Source of the DNA: Candidatus Poseidoniaceae archaeon
GTDB taxonomy: Archaea > Thermoplasmatota > Poseidoniia > Poseidoniales > Poseidoniaceae
Direction of reading: 5' to 3'
Assembly (NCBI GenBank): GCA_949372875.1
Contig: CASIAW010000008.1
Coordinates: 1-64,000, forward strand
DNA: 64,000 bases
The position numbers and the translations under genes are program-made. Shown here in pieces: positions 25,617 through 35,700 of this stretch (position 1 is the stretch's first letter; every line of letters begins with the position of its first letter). The notes beneath the pieces were generated by a model, which saw only the letters and a list, made by a program, of their open reading frames with translations, had not been told where the DNA came from and searched no databases.

Positions 25617-25690
25617 ATTAGCGCTTTCAATCCTTGAAAAGGCTCTCTGCAAGGAGTGAATCTTTATGACCGCACCACGATTGGGAGGAT

Positions 25691-25707
25691 TGACCCCTAT
25701 GGGGTCA
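25691..25707. promoter_or_regulatory. Palindrome with ACCCC-TAT-GGGGT core
   Basis: TGACCCCTATGGGGTCA is a perfect inverted repeat with 7-base arms and a 3-base centre. It lies 18 bases before ATG 25725 and about 26 bases after a TTTAT element at 25663-25667, so it would fall at or just after the transcription start. The same 13-base core pattern occurs at 62854-62866. It could be an operator for a dimeric regulator or a leader hairpin. Confidence 0.5.
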
Positions 25708-25724
25708 TCTAAGGGTGAACCACG

Positions 25725-25997
25725 ATGACCAATGAAACAACACTGCCAGATGTGACTGTCGGAACGGGCGAACCGTCGAGCAGTCGCGTTTTCCTGACGC
25801 TCTTCACCGTGGGTATCCTTGGTATCCTCGCTCTCTTCTCAAACGTATTCGGCTGGGATAACCTTCCTTTGCTCGGTGAACTCGTTCCTTTGATTGGAAA
25901 CCTCGGTGGTAGCGGAATCTGGTATTATTTGATTGGCATACTGGTAGGCGTAGGTGCGATTGTCGCATCTCTTCTCAGCGAGGTCATTGTAGACTAA
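25725..25997 (+). CDS. Small two-helix membrane protein
   Basis: The protein of 90 residues has a Thr/Pro-rich N-terminus, then two membrane helices (about 22-42 and 65-87). I do not recognise a family. It is 13 bases ahead of the CcoN-like gene, with the ribosome site of that gene between them, so they form a two-gene unit. By position it may be a small subunit of the same membrane complex, similar in size to CcoQ-type subunits, but no sequence evidence supports CcoQ. Confidence 0.65.
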   Translation: MTNETTLPDVTVGTGEPSSSRVFLTLFTVGILGILALFSNVFGWDNLPLLGELVPLIGNLGGSGIWYYLIGILVGVGAIVASLLSEVIVD

Positions 25998-26004
25998 GGA
26001 GGTG
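25996..26004 (+). promoter_or_regulatory. Strong Shine-Dalgarno of the CcoN-like gene
   Basis: AAGGAGGTG lies 6 bases before ATG 26011. It is the best ribosome site in this region and fixes the start of the long membrane protein. Confidence 0.7.
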
Positions 26005-26010
26005 TGATGT

Positions 26011-27978
26011 ATGGAAACCGTATTTATCGCAGCAGCACTCTTGATTGCTACTCTGGCTCTTGTATCGAACTACATGGTTCGTGGAATAGGCGGAATGGCA
26101 AGTTCTCTTAGCCAAGTTGGAATGTTCTTGTTAAACAAGGCACCAGCCGGACTGATTGACCTTTTCAACGACAAACCCGGAAGTGGCACCAAGACTTGGA
26201 TGCGCTTTGGAATGGGATGGTTCTTCATGGCATGTCTCAGCATGTTCCTCGGTATTTGGCACCGATACGACCCAACTGCACTCAATTCTCTTTCCAGTAT
26301 CGGATGGAGTTACGATGATGGTTCAATGTTGACTGATTACACAGCCATCTTCTTTTCTACTGCTATGAATTATCTTTTGATTGGTGCAGCATTGATTGCT
26401 ATCTCCCGCTCTTCCAAAGGTCGACTTGCTAGTGAAGCCAGCGCTTCAATGGTCGCATTTCTTCTCACAGCCTCAACTATTGTAATACTCCTCCTTCCAG
26501 CCATCTTTTCTTTCATCACTCTTGAAAATGAAGCCAATCTTTTGGAGACAATTCGGAACATCTCGCTCCTTCTTGTTGCCTCGATGCTTCACATTGCGCT
26601 TTTGATCAATGTCTTCATCACTCTTGGTGAACGAGAACACGATGACATCTCTCCAACAACATGGTTCCTCGTACTTGCTCTAGTCGCTAAGATTATGTCG
26701 ATGCTCATGGTTTTCTTTGGAGAACTCTTGGATTCGACTCAGATCGTTTGGATGGCAGAACGAGTGCTCCACGGATGGGTTCCACTTGCTTTGATTTTTG
26801 CTGCTGCACACCACATCATTCCTTTCACAGCTGGAAAACCAGTTTGGTCTGAATCGATGCAAAAAACGAGTATGCTGTTCCTTTTCCTCACCGTACCGCC
26901 ATTCTTCCTCTCCCCTGCTGGCGCTGGTGATTTTTTACAGAACATCGGTGCTATACTCATGACGCTCGGTCTCCTACCACTGCTTGCTGGTTCGTTCAAC
27001 ATGGTGGCTACAGCTGCATCAAATCCTGAACGTATCGTAAAGAGTCCTGGAGCATTTGCTGCAACATTAGCAATGATGCTTTTGCCAATTTATGCAATAG
27101 GTGGTTTCTTCACCGGAATGGATACTTTTACCGGAATGGATAAACTTGGTTCGATGGCTCATACAGTCGACACAGGATACCTCTACACCGTTGGAAGTTT
27201 GATGATGCTCGCAGTTATCTTCACCTCTTATCCTTTGGCTGCACGAAAGAAACTCGCAAAGGCCTCCAACGCACAACTTGCAGTTTGGCTTACATTGATT
27301 GGTGGCGTTGCCTCTACAATTTCTGCACTCATTGGTGATTTCACCGCGTATGCAGTTGCCAACTCCGGAGTAGAAGATGTCGTTGCATCCACAGAAGGAT
27401 TCTTCTTGGTTTCTGCAGCCACATTCTATCTGGTTACGGTTTCAAGTATCCTCGCAGCACTTTCCATGATTCATACCGGCCGTCCGAACAACGCAGCGTA
27501 TTCCGATATGTCTGTGAACAGCGATATTGACTCATACACTTTGGTTGAAGGCTCGACCACGATTCGAGTTTTGCTCGGCCGAGGCGTTGGTGTTGACACA
27601 ACTCTTCACATTGGAGAGGCCGAAGAGGACGAGGGTGGTTCATCAATCATCCAAGTTTCGGCCCAACTTCACAATGATGAAATTACAGAATTCCCAGTCC
27701 CTGAAGAACTGGTCATGCTGGCACAATTCCTCAAGCAGACCAAGCAATCAATTTTTGAATTCTTTAACACAATTGACTTGGATGGTTCTGGAGAAATAGA
27801 TGGATATGAATTCCAACAAGCCTTGTCGAAGTCGAATATTGCAAATCTTCCACCATGGGAAATGGAACGACTTGTTTCAGCAGTTGACCTTGATGGTGAT
27901 GGACGCTTGAACCTCCCTGAGTTGGACATCATGCTGGCCAAGATTCGCAATGAGATTCTTGAATCTGAGGAAGAGTGA
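26011..27978 (+). CDS. Heme-copper-oxidase-fold (CcoN-like) membrane protein lacking metal ligands, with C-terminal EF-hands
   Basis: This 655-residue protein has about twelve membrane helices, then a soluble tail. By eye it follows cbb3 oxidase subunit I: V-L-H-G-W-V-P (H254) aligns with the Y-G-H-N-A-V helix, and G-K-P-V-W-S-E-S-M with the R-P-V-Y-S-Y-R-L loop. The next helix has T-V-P-P-F-F-L-S-P (F298-F299) where the oxidase has G-P-H-H-L-H, so the copper-ligand pair is replaced. Where the oxidase has G-H-V-H-x-G-A-L this protein has Y-L-Y-T-V-G-S-L after H384. The helix II heme histidine appears as D-Y-T-A-I-F (Y110). Residues 589-600 (D-L-D-G-S-G-E-I-D-G-Y-E) and 626-637 (D-L-D-G-D-G-R-L-N-L-P-E) are two EF-hand calcium loops with most ligand positions kept. 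Function unknown; a calcium-responsive respiratory-fold paralogue is an inference. Confidence 0.7.
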   Translation: METVFIAAALLIATLALVSNYMVRGIGGMASSLSQVGMFLLNKAPAGLIDLFNDKPGSGTKTWMRFGMGWFFMACLSMFLGIWHRYDPTALNSLSSIGWSYDDGSMLTDYTAIFFSTAMNYLLIGAALIAISRSSKGRLASEASASMVAFLLTASTIVILLLPAIFSFITLENEANLLETIRNISLLLVASMLHIALLINVFITLGEREHDDISPTTWFLVLALVAKIMSMLMVFFGELLDSTQIVWMAERVLHGWVPLALIFAAAHHIIPFTAGKPVWSESMQKTSMLFLFLTVPPFFLSPAGAGDFLQNIGAILMTLGLLPLLAGSFNMVATAASNPERIVKSPGAFAATLAMMLLPIYAIGGFFTGMDTFTGMDKLGSMAHTVDTGYLYTVGSLMMLAVIFTSYPLAARKKLAKASNAQLAVWLTLIGGVASTISALIGDFTAYAVANSGVEDVVASTEGFFLVSAATFYLVTVSSILAALSMIHTGRPNNAAYSDMSVNSDIDSYTLVEGSTTIRVLLGRGVGVDTTLHIGEAEEDEGGSSIIQVSAQLHNDEITEFPVPEELVMLAQFLKQTKQSIFEFFNTIDLDGSGEIDGYEFQQALSKSNIANLPPWEMERLVSAVDLDGDGRLNLPELDIMLAKIRNEILESEEE

Positions 27979-28001
27979 CCACGCAACATGGCGGGAACAC
28001 T

Positions 28002-29285
28002 GTGAAAATCGGGTTGGTAGGAAAACCGAATGTCGGGAAATCAACATTCTTCAGTGCAGCAACCCTTGCGAAAGTTGATATTGCAAATTATCCATTCTGT
28101 ACGATTGAACCAAATGTAGGTGTGGCTTTTGTAGCTGCCCGAATCCAATGCCCTTGCAAAGATATTCGGCAACGCCTTGAATCTGAAGGACGGATTGAAC
28201 CAGTTTCTGTTGACGATTCACGCCAAGGAAGTTTGTGTGAACCGCGTACCGGTTCTTGTGTAGCACACCGCCGCCTTGTCCCCTGCTTTTTAGTTGATAT
28301 TGCAGGCCTTGTCCCAGGTGCCAGTGAAGGGCGCGGAAGAGGAAATGCTTTCCTCGCTGATTTAGCGAATTGTGATGCGCTCATACAGGTTGTTGATGCT
28401 GCAGGAACAACAGACCTTGAAGGCAATCCTCAAGGTGCCAACCAGACCAAAGAAGTGGCTCAGCAACGCCTTGTCGAAGAGATTGATTTCCTCGGTAAGG
28501 AATTAGATGCTTGGATTGCTGGCCTGTTGAGTGATGGCTGGACGCGTGGCGTCCGTAGAGTACAAGCCGAGGGTGAGAAAGGACTCGTGGCGTATATTCA
28601 TGAGCAACTCACTGGGCTTGGTTCTACTTCTCAATCCATCGCATCTTCTTTTGAAGCATTCAAAGCCGAACAGGAGAACCTTGGAAGTCCCTGGGATTGG
28701 GAATCTTCGACGATTGCTTCTCTTGCCTGCCACGTTCGTACAGCCCTCTTTCCTATTCATATTGCCGCAAATAAGTTTGACATCGCACCGTCGGAAGTGC
28801 TGCATGGAATTGCAACAAATGGTACGCTCATGCCCTGTATGGCCGATGTAGAATTGGCTCTCCGCCGTGCAGCCTCAGCCGAACTAATCGCCTATATCCC
28901 CGGCCAAGACAGCTTTGATTTCGTCAACGAATCAGCCCTTACAGAACCCCAGATGAAAGCACTGAACCACATGTTGGAACGACTTTCAAGCAATGGCGGT
29001 AGTGGAGTTTCAACTCTCATCGACACCGTCTTGTTCGATGAACTCGACCACATTGTCGTCTATCCCGTTCAAGATGAAACACATTGGACAGATGGCGATG
29101 GTAAAGTTCTACCAGATGCTTTTGTCGTTCCATCAGGAATCCAAGCGAAACTCCTTGCTTACAAAGTACACAGCGACTTAGGAGATGGATTTATCCGAGG
29201 CGTCGATGGAAGAACCCGGCGTGTTGTTGGCGCGGAACATGAGATGAGTGACGGAGATGTCCTCAAAATCCACGCTAAGTCGTGA
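28002..29285 (+). CDS. ychF: YchF/OLA1-type GTP/ATP-binding protein with TGS domain
   Basis: This is a translation-factor-class P-loop protein. G1 is G-K-P-N-V-G-K-S-T-F-F at the very start, G3 is V-D-I-A-G-L-V-P-G-A-S-E-G-R-G-R-G-N, and the G4 region is N-K-F-D. The final 70 residues form a TGS domain (V-H-S-D-L-G-D-G-F-I-R-G-V-D-G). The insertion between G1 and G3 with C-P-C is typical of the archaeal members. GTG 28002 matches the family N-terminus; GTG 27975, overlapping the upstream stop, is in frame and also possible. The length is 427 residues. Confidence 0.9.
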   Translation: MKIGLVGKPNVGKSTFFSAATLAKVDIANYPFCTIEPNVGVAFVAARIQCPCKDIRQRLESEGRIEPVSVDDSRQGSLCEPRTGSCVAHRRLVPCFLVDIAGLVPGASEGRGRGNAFLADLANCDALIQVVDAAGTTDLEGNPQGANQTKEVAQQRLVEEIDFLGKELDAWIAGLLSDGWTRGVRRVQAEGEKGLVAYIHEQLTGLGSTSQSIASSFEAFKAEQENLGSPWDWESSTIASLACHVRTALFPIHIAANKFDIAPSEVLHGIATNGTLMPCMADVELALRRAASAELIAYIPGQDSFDFVNESALTEPQMKALNHMLERLSSNGGSGVSTLIDTVLFDELDHIVVYPVQDETHWTDGDGKVLPDAFVVPSGIQAKLLAYKVHSDLGDGFIRGVDGRTRRVVGAEHEMSDGDVLKIHAKS

Positions 29286-29672
29286 TCAATGTCCATCTGG
29301 ACGTTCATAGGCAGGGGTAAGTCGAGCCATGTCACCTGAATATTGTCCACCGCGATAGATGAACCAAACAGGCGCTAGAAGCGTCAAGAGAATAAGAAGT
29401 GCAAGGAAATACCATCCCCACGGGTTGACGTCACTTAGAACCATAATCCAAAGTGTCCACAGGAGAGGGATATACATGAAAACACTGTATCGGCGAGCCA
29501 TGATTTGTAATCGAGCACTGCTCAGGGAATCATCATACATGTTCGCAGCATCTTCTTTTGACACCAGTCCCATTTCGACTCCGCATCGTACACAGACCTG
29601 AGACTTAGGACCATTTCCGTGAATGAACTGCTCCCGTGAATAGGTGCTTGAACAATGTCGGCATGTTGGCAT
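29286..29672 (-). CDS. Zinc-ribbon membrane protein
   Basis: The protein of 128 residues has two Cys pairs at the N-terminus (C-R-H-C and C-V-R-C, 21 residues apart), a small zinc ribbon in the cytoplasm. Two membrane helices follow (about 68-84 and 88-108) with W-T-L-W-I-M-V-L and W-Y-F-L-A-L-L-I-L-L. It ends with a short polar tail. No family name is known to me. It is the last gene of the leftward pab group, 37 bases after pabBA, with GGGAG before its ATG. Confidence 0.7.
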   Translation of the reverse strand: MPTCRHCSSTYSREQFIHGNGPKSQVCVRCGVEMGLVSKEDAANMYDDSLSSARLQIMARRYSVFMYIPLLWTLWIMVLSDVNPWGWYFLALLILLTLLAPVWFIYRGGQYSGDMARLTPAYERPDGH

Positions 29673-29709
29673 GGTACTCCCTCATAACTCCCCAATCGCG
29701 CACGATTCT

Positions 29710-31947
29710 TCAAGCATCCGCTTCAAGCATAAGGAAAAACTTGAGTAATTCGAGCCCATCTTTCGATCCTACTGACTCGGGGTGGAACTGAATTCCATGA
29801 ATTGGCAATGAAGGATGTTGGATTCCCATGACGGCTTTCGTTCCTTTTTCATGGGCAGTTTCAGTGAAAGGGCTTCGCTCTATTGAGGTAATACTCAATG
29901 AGTTGTAACGCGTGAAGGCTGATGGTGAGGACAAGGTGGAGAAAAGACCAGAACTTGTGTGTATACATTCACGTGGAGCCCCATGAACAGGGCCATTTGG
30001 TGAGCGCACAAGTTCCATTCCTGCAGCCACCCCCAGAGCTTGGTGACCGAGACAAATCCCGAGGGTAGGGGGAGTCATTTCACCTGAGAGGGCAATTTCG
30101 GCCAATCTCATGGTGAGTGGCGAATCAGTTGGAACACCAGGTCCTGGGCCCAGAACGACATGTGAAGGTTTGAAGCGAGCCATCAGGGCTTTGCACGCCT
30201 TGCGACTCCAGTCCCGATTTGCGACATCTTCTCGAGCCTTACATACGATAACGTCGTGACCTAATCCAGCAATAGCATGGGCTATATTGAGCGTGAATGA
30301 ATCAAGGTTGTCAACGAGTAAGACAGATCCTTGCGACGTGGTTTGTTCGGTAATAAATTCAACATTTCCTTGAAGCGGAGCTTTTGGAACTGCTTCAACT
30401 TCTAATTCGTGAATCGATAATTCACCTACCGGTAAGTCCTCATCTTCTCCATCAATCCAACCACAAGCTTTGCGAAGAGCTGCCGCTTTCCACTTTGCTT
30501 CTTCCACTTCGGTCTTGGGATGTGAGCCAATGGTAATACCGCCACCAGCTGCGACTTCCGCTAACCATTTCCCTCGAGTTTTCCGGGCAATTAATGTTCG
30601 AATCAAAATGTTCCAAGAACCGGCTCCTGTGGCGATATCAATCCAACCAATCGAACCCGTCCAAAAAGAACGAGGCCGCTGCTCCAACTCATCAATGGTA
30701 GCACATACCACGGTTCGAGGACATCCAGTTATACTTCCACCAGGGAAGACTGCTTGTAAAGCATCCATCCCGTTCGAATTGGCATTTAAAACTCCTGAAA
30801 GGTGTGAGACAAGGTGCTGAACTTGAGAATATGCTTCAACATCAAAACGTTCAACTTGAACACTACCAACTTCCGAAACGGTTGAGATATCATTTCGCAT
30901 CAAGTCAACAAGCATTCTGTGTTCAGCCCGTTCTTTTTCATCATGAATCAGATCCGAACGCAATATACTTTCTTGCTCAAAGGTAGAACCACGGGGGCGC
31001 GTACCTTTGATTGGAGAAGTAAACACTGAATCTCCATCGCATTTCAGCAAGGATTCTGGAGAAGAGCACACCAACGCAAAACCGAGGTCTGGCACGTTAA
31101 CATATGCTGAAAAAGGTGCGGGATTCTCCGTATTGAGGCGTTGGAAAATTTGGCGAGGATGTTCTTTGATCTCACCGCTCCACCACCTTCCAACATTCAC
31201 TTGATACATTTGTCCATTGCGAATACTTTCACATATGGCTTCAATTGCTTCTTCGTGTTCCTTGTCGGTCATCGAACTTCTTTCGACAGATTTTAATGGC
31301 TTTTCCAACGACGGCAATAAGGCATCGCAATCCATCTGTTGAGAGGTATTTTCAATCCACTTATCCCCGACTAACCCGTGGAATTTTATGTCTCCTGTAT
31401 GTTTTTCCTGAACGACAATTTTCTCCACAAGCCACAAGATCGTCAGCAATTCATCTTCTTCAGGTAAGTGTTGTAACTGAATTGGTTGCGTCCATTGAAC
31501 CATGTCATAAGCGAATGCTCCAGCCCAAAAAGGGCGTTGAGGTAACGCTTTTGCTGGCGTATTTTCAAATTCTTGAGAAGGGGTATGTGATTGAAGTTTT
31601 TCCAAAAGTTCGGAGAGAGATTTGGCGAAAATAGAAGTTGAATGATACCAACAGCCATGTTTCCACTCTTCGACTTGAGCCACAAAGTTTGGCTTTTCTT
31701 TTACTAATCGGACTTCCCCTTTGAGAGGACTGTGTCGTTCAGCTGGTGGACTTTCACTTCTTTTTGGTTGGCGAATCAACACTCTTTTTTGTGATGGGCC
31801 ACAGAGAATAGAGTACTGTGAAAGGTGGGATTCGGGTCCACCTGAATAGAGCAGCACTTCATCAGGTCCTCCATAGTGAACAGCCTTTTCGCCGATGAGT
31901 CCAATGCCACGCCAGTGTGCATGAAGCAAGAGAAGGTCTTGGCTCAT
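29710..31947 (-). CDS. pabBA: Fused aminodeoxychorismate synthase, PabB-PabA
   Basis: This 745-residue protein makes 4-amino-4-deoxychorismate from chorismate and glutamine. The N-terminal part (to about 490) is a chorismate-binding domain: S-P-I-K-G-T-R-P-R-G (about 312-321) with the Lys that marks PabB rather than the Ala of TrpE, then H-R-M-L-V-D-L-M-R-N-D and G-S-I-T-G-C-P. Residues about 550-745 are a class I glutamine amidotransferase: D-N-L-D-S-F-T, G-P-G-P-G, G-I-C-L-G-H-Q (nucleophile about C631) and F-H-P-E-S. The order, synthase first and amidotransferase second, is opposite to the plant and yeast fusions. It overlaps pabC by four bases (ATGA). Confidence 0.9.
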   Translation of the reverse strand: MSQDLLLLHAHWRGIGLIGEKAVHYGGPDEVLLYSGGPESHLSQYSILCGPSQKRVLIRQPKRSESPPAERHSPLKGEVRLVKEKPNFVAQVEEWKHGCWYHSTSIFAKSLSELLEKLQSHTPSQEFENTPAKALPQRPFWAGAFAYDMVQWTQPIQLQHLPEEDELLTILWLVEKIVVQEKHTGDIKFHGLVGDKWIENTSQQMDCDALLPSLEKPLKSVERSSMTDKEHEEAIEAICESIRNGQMYQVNVGRWWSGEIKEHPRQIFQRLNTENPAPFSAYVNVPDLGFALVCSSPESLLKCDGDSVFTSPIKGTRPRGSTFEQESILRSDLIHDEKERAEHRMLVDLMRNDISTVSEVGSVQVERFDVEAYSQVQHLVSHLSGVLNANSNGMDALQAVFPGGSITGCPRTVVCATIDELEQRPRSFWTGSIGWIDIATGAGSWNILIRTLIARKTRGKWLAEVAAGGGITIGSHPKTEVEEAKWKAAALRKACGWIDGEDEDLPVGELSIHELEVEAVPKAPLQGNVEFITEQTTSQGSVLLVDNLDSFTLNIAHAIAGLGHDVIVCKAREDVANRDWSRKACKALMARFKPSHVVLGPGPGVPTDSPLTMRLAEIALSGEMTPPTLGICLGHQALGVAAGMELVRSPNGPVHGAPRECIHTSSGLFSTLSSPSAFTRYNSLSITSIERSPFTETAHEKGTKAVMGIQHPSLPIHGIQFHPESVGSKDGLELLKFFLMLEADA

Positions 31948-32732
31948 TGACTTAACCTCACATCAAACCAGGTCGATTCCTTTTGGTAATGCGATTTGAG
32001 AAGAGATTGGCATAGATGGGTAAGAGCCACACCTTCACCAAGTATTTCTCCATCAAGAGAAAGTACTTTGCACGCTCCAATTCCACTACCAACAGCGACA
32101 ACTTCGGCAGCACGAGCAACCAGTCGCTCATTGAGTCGGCCGTATTGAATAGGTATACCTTCAACCCCGAGTTTATCGGCCAATACTTGGAGTGTGATAC
32201 TCGTTACACCACCTTCACTGGGTGATGCCACCCATGCTGTGCCATCTTCATCCAAGACAATCGGGGTCGCTCTATCTGCATCGACGATTGCAAAGTCATG
32301 GATATGGAAAGCGAGATCTGCTCCACGTTTTTGCGCTACGGCAAGCGTTTTTCGATAGGGGGCCCAATCCCCATGTTTCGTACCGTTGACTTTTGAAGAC
32401 CATCGAGGTGCAGGTTGGGACACTGCATCAATTTCTTCATTCCTAAATTCTAATGTACGGACATCGCATGAAATCTCTCCATCACGCGAACACTCAATGC
32501 GAACTAAAAGAGATGGCTCAAGTGAAGATATGCGTTGTGTTTTTTGGCCTTCTTCGACAAAAAAGTCGAGCAGTTGTTGCGAGATATTTGTTGGCAATTT
32601 AATCCGCAAAAGCTTGGCATGTTCGACAAGCCTTTGGTGATGGAGTTCCCAATCTGCTAATGCAAAACCACCATCCCATAAGGCCGTGGTGAACACAGCA
32701 TCTCGAGGGTTTTCGGTTTTCTCATCACCCAT
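31944..32732 (-). CDS. pabC: Aminodeoxychorismate lyase (PLP fold type IV)
   Basis: The protein of about 262 residues belongs to the branched-chain aminotransferase/PabC fold and releases p-aminobenzoate and pyruvate. The PLP lysine is in G-T-K-H-G-D-W-A-P-Y-R-K, and V-D-A-D-R-A-T-P-I-V-L-D-E-D-G stands at the usual E-G-x-x-x-N position, so that loop is diverged. R-L-N-E-R-L-V-A-R-A-A-E-V follows as expected. ATG 32732 has GAGG 7 bases upstream; GTG 32738 is an alternative. It starts within 10 bases of the giant surface gene stop and overlaps pabBA, whose enzyme supplies its substrate. Confidence 0.85.
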   Translation of the reverse strand: MGDEKTENPRDAVFTTALWDGGFALADWELHHQRLVEHAKLLRIKLPTNISQQLLDFFVEEGQKTQRISSLEPSLLVRIECSRDGEISCDVRTLEFRNEEIDAVSQPAPRWSSKVNGTKHGDWAPYRKTLAVAQKRGADLAFHIHDFAIVDADRATPIVLDEDGTAWVASPSEGGVTSITLQVLADKLGVEGIPIQYGRLNERLVARAAEVVAVGSGIGACKVLSLDGEILGEGVALTHLCQSLLKSHYQKESTWFDVRLSQ

Positions 32733-32741
32733 TGACACGCC

Positions 32742-35700
32742 TCAAAGCAAGTCATCCAAGAATGATGTATCAATGCTCGCTTGAGGAAGTTGTGGAGATG
32801 ATTGACCCGCAAGTTCGTTCATCAGTGCATTATTTTGCGCTGGTTGCATCACTGGTTGTGAGGACTGGTATGCAGGGCGCCCGTAGATGTCTTGATTCTC
32901 GATTCGTTGTGCTGCTGCATAGATGTCATTACTTTGTTCGAGGTTCGGAACAGCTTTACCGGGCATCGGTGGTGGAGCAGGGACACTGTCAGCCCCCCAT
33001 CCATCGTCTTGAATGCCCCAGGTTGCTTCCTGTAATTCGAGGGTTTGATCTCGTCGACGCTGTCCACCTCGTGATCGAACAATGGCAACCAGCAAGAGGA
33101 CTGCGATGAACAGCAGTCCAGCAGCGAGTAGATTTGGTGTAGTGAGAAGTGAGGAGAAATCATTCTCATCAACAGTATCTTGATTCCCATCACCATTTGC
33201 GTTTTCTTTACCAAACACGTCAAGCATTACAGCATCTACTTCTTCTCTTTCAAAGAGGTCATCAAACGGCGCAACTGCGATATACCATGCAGATGAGTTG
33301 AGCAGCGGGTCGTAATTATTTGGAGTAATGAGGAAGGAGTTCGATGCTTTCACTTCAGCAACAAAATCAGCATCGGAAACCGAAGCGAAGTTATTGTTTG
33401 AGATGTATACGCGGTATCCTCGTACGCTTGCATCGCTTGAATGACTCCATTCGACCAGGATGTTTGTTTCTGAGTTCCAAGACAATACAATGTCCTCAAT
33501 CTGGTCAAGGTACCCACCGAGACCATCAACACCATCGTCAACCGATTGTGCTGAAACACTGACTAAATTAATTTCTTGAGCGTTTCCAGCAGTATCTCGA
33601 ACAACAACTGCTGCCCAGATTTCTTGTCCAGCAATCACAGGAGTATCTCCAGCCACTACATCAATGGTAAGCGGTAATTCAGGCAAACGTGACAGAACTG
33701 CGATTGGCGTAGCAGGGCCCGTACTTCCCATGCCTATGGCATCGAATGCCCAGGTTGCTGCATACACTTCATAAGTTGCAACATCGCTTTCATCACTCAG
33801 TTCAAAGTCCAAGAGAAGCGCACTACCATCATCATTCGGACGGTCATACAATTCGAGAGCTGTGAGTGGAGCAGGCGCAATGACATCTTGTAAATTGTTG
33901 ATTGGAACGACAGTTGCTTGTGGCAGGTCGGTGAGGTAAACATTACCTGCAAGGTCGTGCACAGTAACAACGACAAACAGTTCAACGTCAGGTTGAATGA
34001 TTTGAGGCACAGCATCAACGATTGAATCTCCGCCATACAATGCTGTTGAAATCGATATTTCGATTGGGTTGTAATCTTCGTCAATCCATTGCTTGTTAAT
34101 CTTCAAACAGGCACATTTGGTTTCATCATCCCCAAACGCAGCCCAGGCTACAGAAAGGTCAGAGATTGGACGGTCAGCAGCCCATACGATATAGTGTGAG
34201 AAATCATCAGCATCGGAGATAGACCAGATGACATCAATGGCAGTTCCATCATCATCTGGGTGGTCAAATGCATTCACCGTGCCGACTCTGTCAGGGATTG
34301 AACCGCTTCCTGCAGTATTGCGAAGAGGGGTAACTTGGACGAGATCAACATCACCAAGATTTGCGTTCAACCAATCATCGTAAGCAACTACTCCGACATA
34401 GTATGCTTGACCATCTTGCAATGCAACACCATCAATACTGGTCACTGTGGTTGAAGTCTCGGCGCAATCATCAATGATTTTTGCTTGACTAAATTGGTCG
34501 CCTTCAACCGAAGCAGATAGAATCGATTCGCCATCAAAACTACCTGTCGATAATTGAATGAAGACAGCATAGAATGTGCAGTCTTCGGCCGGGTTTGCAT
34601 CCCATGATACGGTAATTCGTCCACCATCATCATCTGGCGTGTCAATTGCTTGGACGTTTTCCATCTTTGGTGGAGCAGTATTGTCGTTTAATCCACCCGT
34701 TGGGACAACAGGGCCAATGACGAGTGGATTCATGATATCTTCCTGCCCGGATTCATCGATACAGGTGAGGGCAAGCCAATAAGGCTGACCAGCATCTAGA
34801 GAGAGAACAGTCGTGTTCCCCTCTGTTTTATCGACTTCTGTTTCAGGTGTTAATCCTAAGACATCAGTCATTAGATTCGTTGAGGCATAAATCATGGTGC
34901 CTGCGAGGTCTACAGACGTACATCTCGCCCATTCAATTTCGAGGTCACCATCTAATCCTCCATCATGTGGCCCGGCATTTGCCCAAAGAGGAGACAAAGG
35001 AACCTCGTTCGTTGGAGAAGCTGGACCTTTGATTGGAGAGGGTGTTCCCAGATGACCGTCGTCGTATTCGACAACCACGACGGCATAGTAGAGTTCACCA
35101 TCAACAAGTGGAACTCCATTCGCCGTCGTCACCTCGCTGGAAAGGCGGCTGTGTAATGATATTGCCTTGTCGATTGTGCGCCCAGCTAGGTCATCAGCAG
35201 TGAGGGGCAAACCGCTTTGAGTGACAAATGGGCCTTCGCTAACATAAACCAAATAACGCGCAAAGTTTTCATCGTGAACAAGACTCCAATTCGCCACTAA
35301 TGCGCCTCCACCGTCGTCTGGTCGGTCGATTACGTCGGTCATTGTTACTGGTGTTTCAGTTCGGACATAATCGTAGATGAGTCGAACATGAATGGAGCCG
35401 TTTGAAGGAGAACGTAGTGTCATTCGCATAAACTGCGTTCCATTTACAATAACGCCGTTATCAACAGCGAGTTGCATTGTTGTTTCGAAATCAGGATTGT
35501 TGTTGAGTTCAATAGTTGCATTGTACTTGAGGCTCTTTGAATGGGCCCATGTTGCAGCATTATTCACTGGGGATGTGAATGCTAATGGAACAGTTTGGAA
35601 CATGATTCCATTGGTGCCTGTAACGCCTTGCGTAGGGTCAAGTGCAACCGTTGAGTCAAGGTCAGCCAGTGTAATACTCATGCCGGGACGCGTCATGTCT

